A stretch of DNA of 64,000 nucleotides from Alentia gelatinosa (Eukaryota > Annelida > Polychaeta > Phyllodocida > Polynoidae), in the NCBI GenBank assembly GCA_950022655.1, contig OX465580.1:94692797-94756796 (forward strand), read 5' to 3'. Every line of letters begins with the position of its first letter. Position 1 is the stretch's first letter. Shown piece after piece: positions 62,396 through 64,000 of the stretch. The notes below the pieces were generated by a model, which was given only the letters and a program-made list of their open reading frames with translations, ran no database searches and had not been told where the DNA came from. Position numbers and translations under genes: made by a program.

Positions 62396-62436
62396 TGACG
62401 TCACACAAAAACACGTGACGTCAAATGTCGACGTCA
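62396..62436. promoter_or_regulatory. TGACGTCA pair plus third near-site
   Basis: Perfect palindromes at 62396-62403 and 62416-62423, and GACGTCA at 62430-62436. Confidence 0.45.
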
Positions 62437-62999
62437 GGCTGATAGAGTGTTTCCATGGCGATTGGTGTGAGCTGGGTCCGGCGTGATGAGTAACTCGCAT
62501 CGTCCTGGTACATGACCAGTGAAGTGCTCACCACTGCCCCCTGCTCTAACGCAGAGACTCAGATAGTGAATGTGAAACGTAATGCGAATCCGCCTGACCC
62601 ATATGTTTATACACGGATGTCCTGCATGAGGAATGGTATGTACCCTCTATCCCGTTCTGGAAGCAAGAGATAATATAGTGGGTGAGTGAGTGGGAGGGTT
62701 ACGTAATAGCTTATATCAACACATTTAGTGTTTGGTTATATCTAAAAGGTCACGCCGCGTAAACATGTGTGTGTATAGGTTGCTATAGTTTTTAATAACA
62801 GCCAGCGGGTGTCTTACCAGCAATGGCCCTGTTCCAAAGCTCCACCGGAATCACATCATTCTACATTTGAAAACTACTAAAAATAGTTTCCGGGGGAAAA
62901 ATCTTTTTAGAGTAAAAACCCCATTCATTCCAGACGTAGGTGGTCCGTCCTGCATGATGGCCCACTACACGGGGTACAATATACAAGAACAGGATTCTA

Positions 63000-63072
63000 T
63001 TCTGGCTCAAAGTGTCCTTTGTTGTGGGGTGCTTCTCTTAACGGGGTGCACTGCACCCGGGGTGCTGCTGTA
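63000..63072 (-). repeat. Partial end of the CAGTAGA element family
   Basis: It contains GTTGTGGGGTGCTTC and CTTAACGGGGTGCACTGCAC and ends GCTGCTGTA, an inverted form of the family terminus. Confidence 0.4.
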
Positions 63073-64000
63073 TATATCGATGGAATACAGTATTTTTTAT
63101 TATATTCATATTTCACAATATCACATCAGCATCGTTCATGTAGAAACAATTGTTCTTCTGGTGTATTATACAGAAAAGTCACGGCTGTTTCTGCGGAAGC
63201 GCCCTCCTTACGGCGACCTGGAGGGGTTGATTTGGTGGTGGTGTAGTCAGGTGCAGACTTTGTGAGCGTACGGACCAGAAATGAATGGTTCCGGGCAGGA
63301 TTTGGACTTCATCAGTCCGCACCCTACCACAGTCTCATTGACTCCTCATTATTTGGTACTTTTAACGATCAAACAAAAATACATGCGATGTGGAAAAAAA
63401 GAGATGAATAGAAATGGGGTGCTGTGTGTTAGTAAATCAAGATGAATCAGAAAAGTAGGTACATAGGCTGCATGGGTATGCCGAGTACCATTCCCTGGGA
63501 TGCATTGACAGTTAAATGGACCACCGGCACCGGCCATAGGCTCCTCCCGGAAACACCCGCCTGGGAACTCCCCTCCCTCGCGCCTCCTACCGGCCACGTA
63601 GGTAGTATCACTTGGTTGCCATAGCAACTTGCGGAGGAGGGGGGATTTCAGCGTGTAAGCACGCGACCATAATTGAGAACATACACTGGAGGAGAAAGGC
63701 GGTCACGTGACCAGACAAGCTGGAGGCGATGCTCCAGGGCTGTTTGAAGGTGGGGTGAGGGTGAGTGTGTTGAGGTGAGTATGAGGGTGGAACGGTAGTA
63801 AAGGAATGGGGTTTGGAGAGGGGTGGACGGGGCACCCCACTGGAAACTGGAAAAAGAGCTGTATCGTTTTTTAAGGTGGGGTATTTGAAACTCGAGAGTT
63901 AACTCTTTGTTGGTTTGATGTGTAAGGAAGAAGTTAAGGGTGCAAAGTAGCCAAGGTATGGAGGGTTGTTTTTTGTTAGTGGGCGGTTGGGGCGGAGGAT

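Larger units (their letters stand above)
59843..64000 (+). other. Downstream intron to window end, no C-terminal exon found
   Basis: I looked for the coiled-coil and leucine-zipper exons of the family (KKLYE-type start, heptad Leu pattern) and found none, so this is treated as intron. It contains a perfect 12-bp hairpin (60847-60873), a dispersed-repeat copy (60938-61035), a TA-rich microsatellite (61425-61525), three TGACGTCA-type sites (62396-62436) and an element end near 63000-63072. Confidence 0.65.

Noticed and set aside
1..64000. CRISPR array, bacterial operon, ribosome-binding sites or phage genes
   Set aside because: The window is intron-rich animal DNA. The tandem repeats found are micro- and minisatellites without spacer structure, and no prokaryotic gene density exists.

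Overview
The window is animal nuclear DNA carrying the middle part of one large gene on the + strand. It encodes a myosin phosphatase targeting subunit (MYPT, PPP1R12A/B type), the scaffold that brings protein phosphatase 1 to myosin and is inhibited by Rho kinase. I could chain 20 coding exons from 7406 to 59842. Their lengths total 2649 nt, exactly 883 codons. All introns are GT-AG, and the reading frame is kept across all 19 junctions. Exon 1 (N-terminus and PP1-docking motif) must lie upstream. The C-terminal coiled-coil/leucine-zipper exons and the stop codon must lie beyond 64000. The protein divergence, intron sizes (up to 19.2 kb), abundant G/C homopolymer tracts, ACATGTA-type motifs and CCCTAA-like repeats suggest an invertebrate, most likely a lophotrochozoan such as a mollusc. 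That placement is inference.

Layout: 1-7405 is upstream intron. 7406-7536 is the first visible ankyrin exon. 7537-26744 is a 19 kb intron full of simple repeats, a ~41-bp minisatellite and retroposon fragments. 26745-33415 holds four more ankyrin exons. 33676-38866 holds the linker and acidic region. 39420-48034 holds low-complexity Ser/Thr/Glu-rich central exons, with the conserved RSASSP phosphosite in exon 12. 52968-55074 holds the conserved C-terminal half with the two Rho-kinase inhibitory sites. 59786-59842 is one more charged exon. The rest to 64000 is intron.

The protein logic is that of the known family. Ankyrin repeats bind the phosphatase catalytic subunit and substrate, and two RRxT sites in the C-terminal half switch activity off when phosphorylated. 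I saw no second gene, and no convincing nested ORF, RNA gene or CRISPR array. The unexplained structure is non-coding: strong over-representation of TGACGTCA, mostly as pairs 20-27 bp apart; two fold-back elements within 1.6 kb of each other, one with a telomere-like core; a strong two-part hairpin just after the exon 11 donor; several families of short dispersed repeats; and a switch from G-tracts to C-tracts along the + strand near 20 kb. No search could be run, so every family and repeat assignment rests on reading the sequence.
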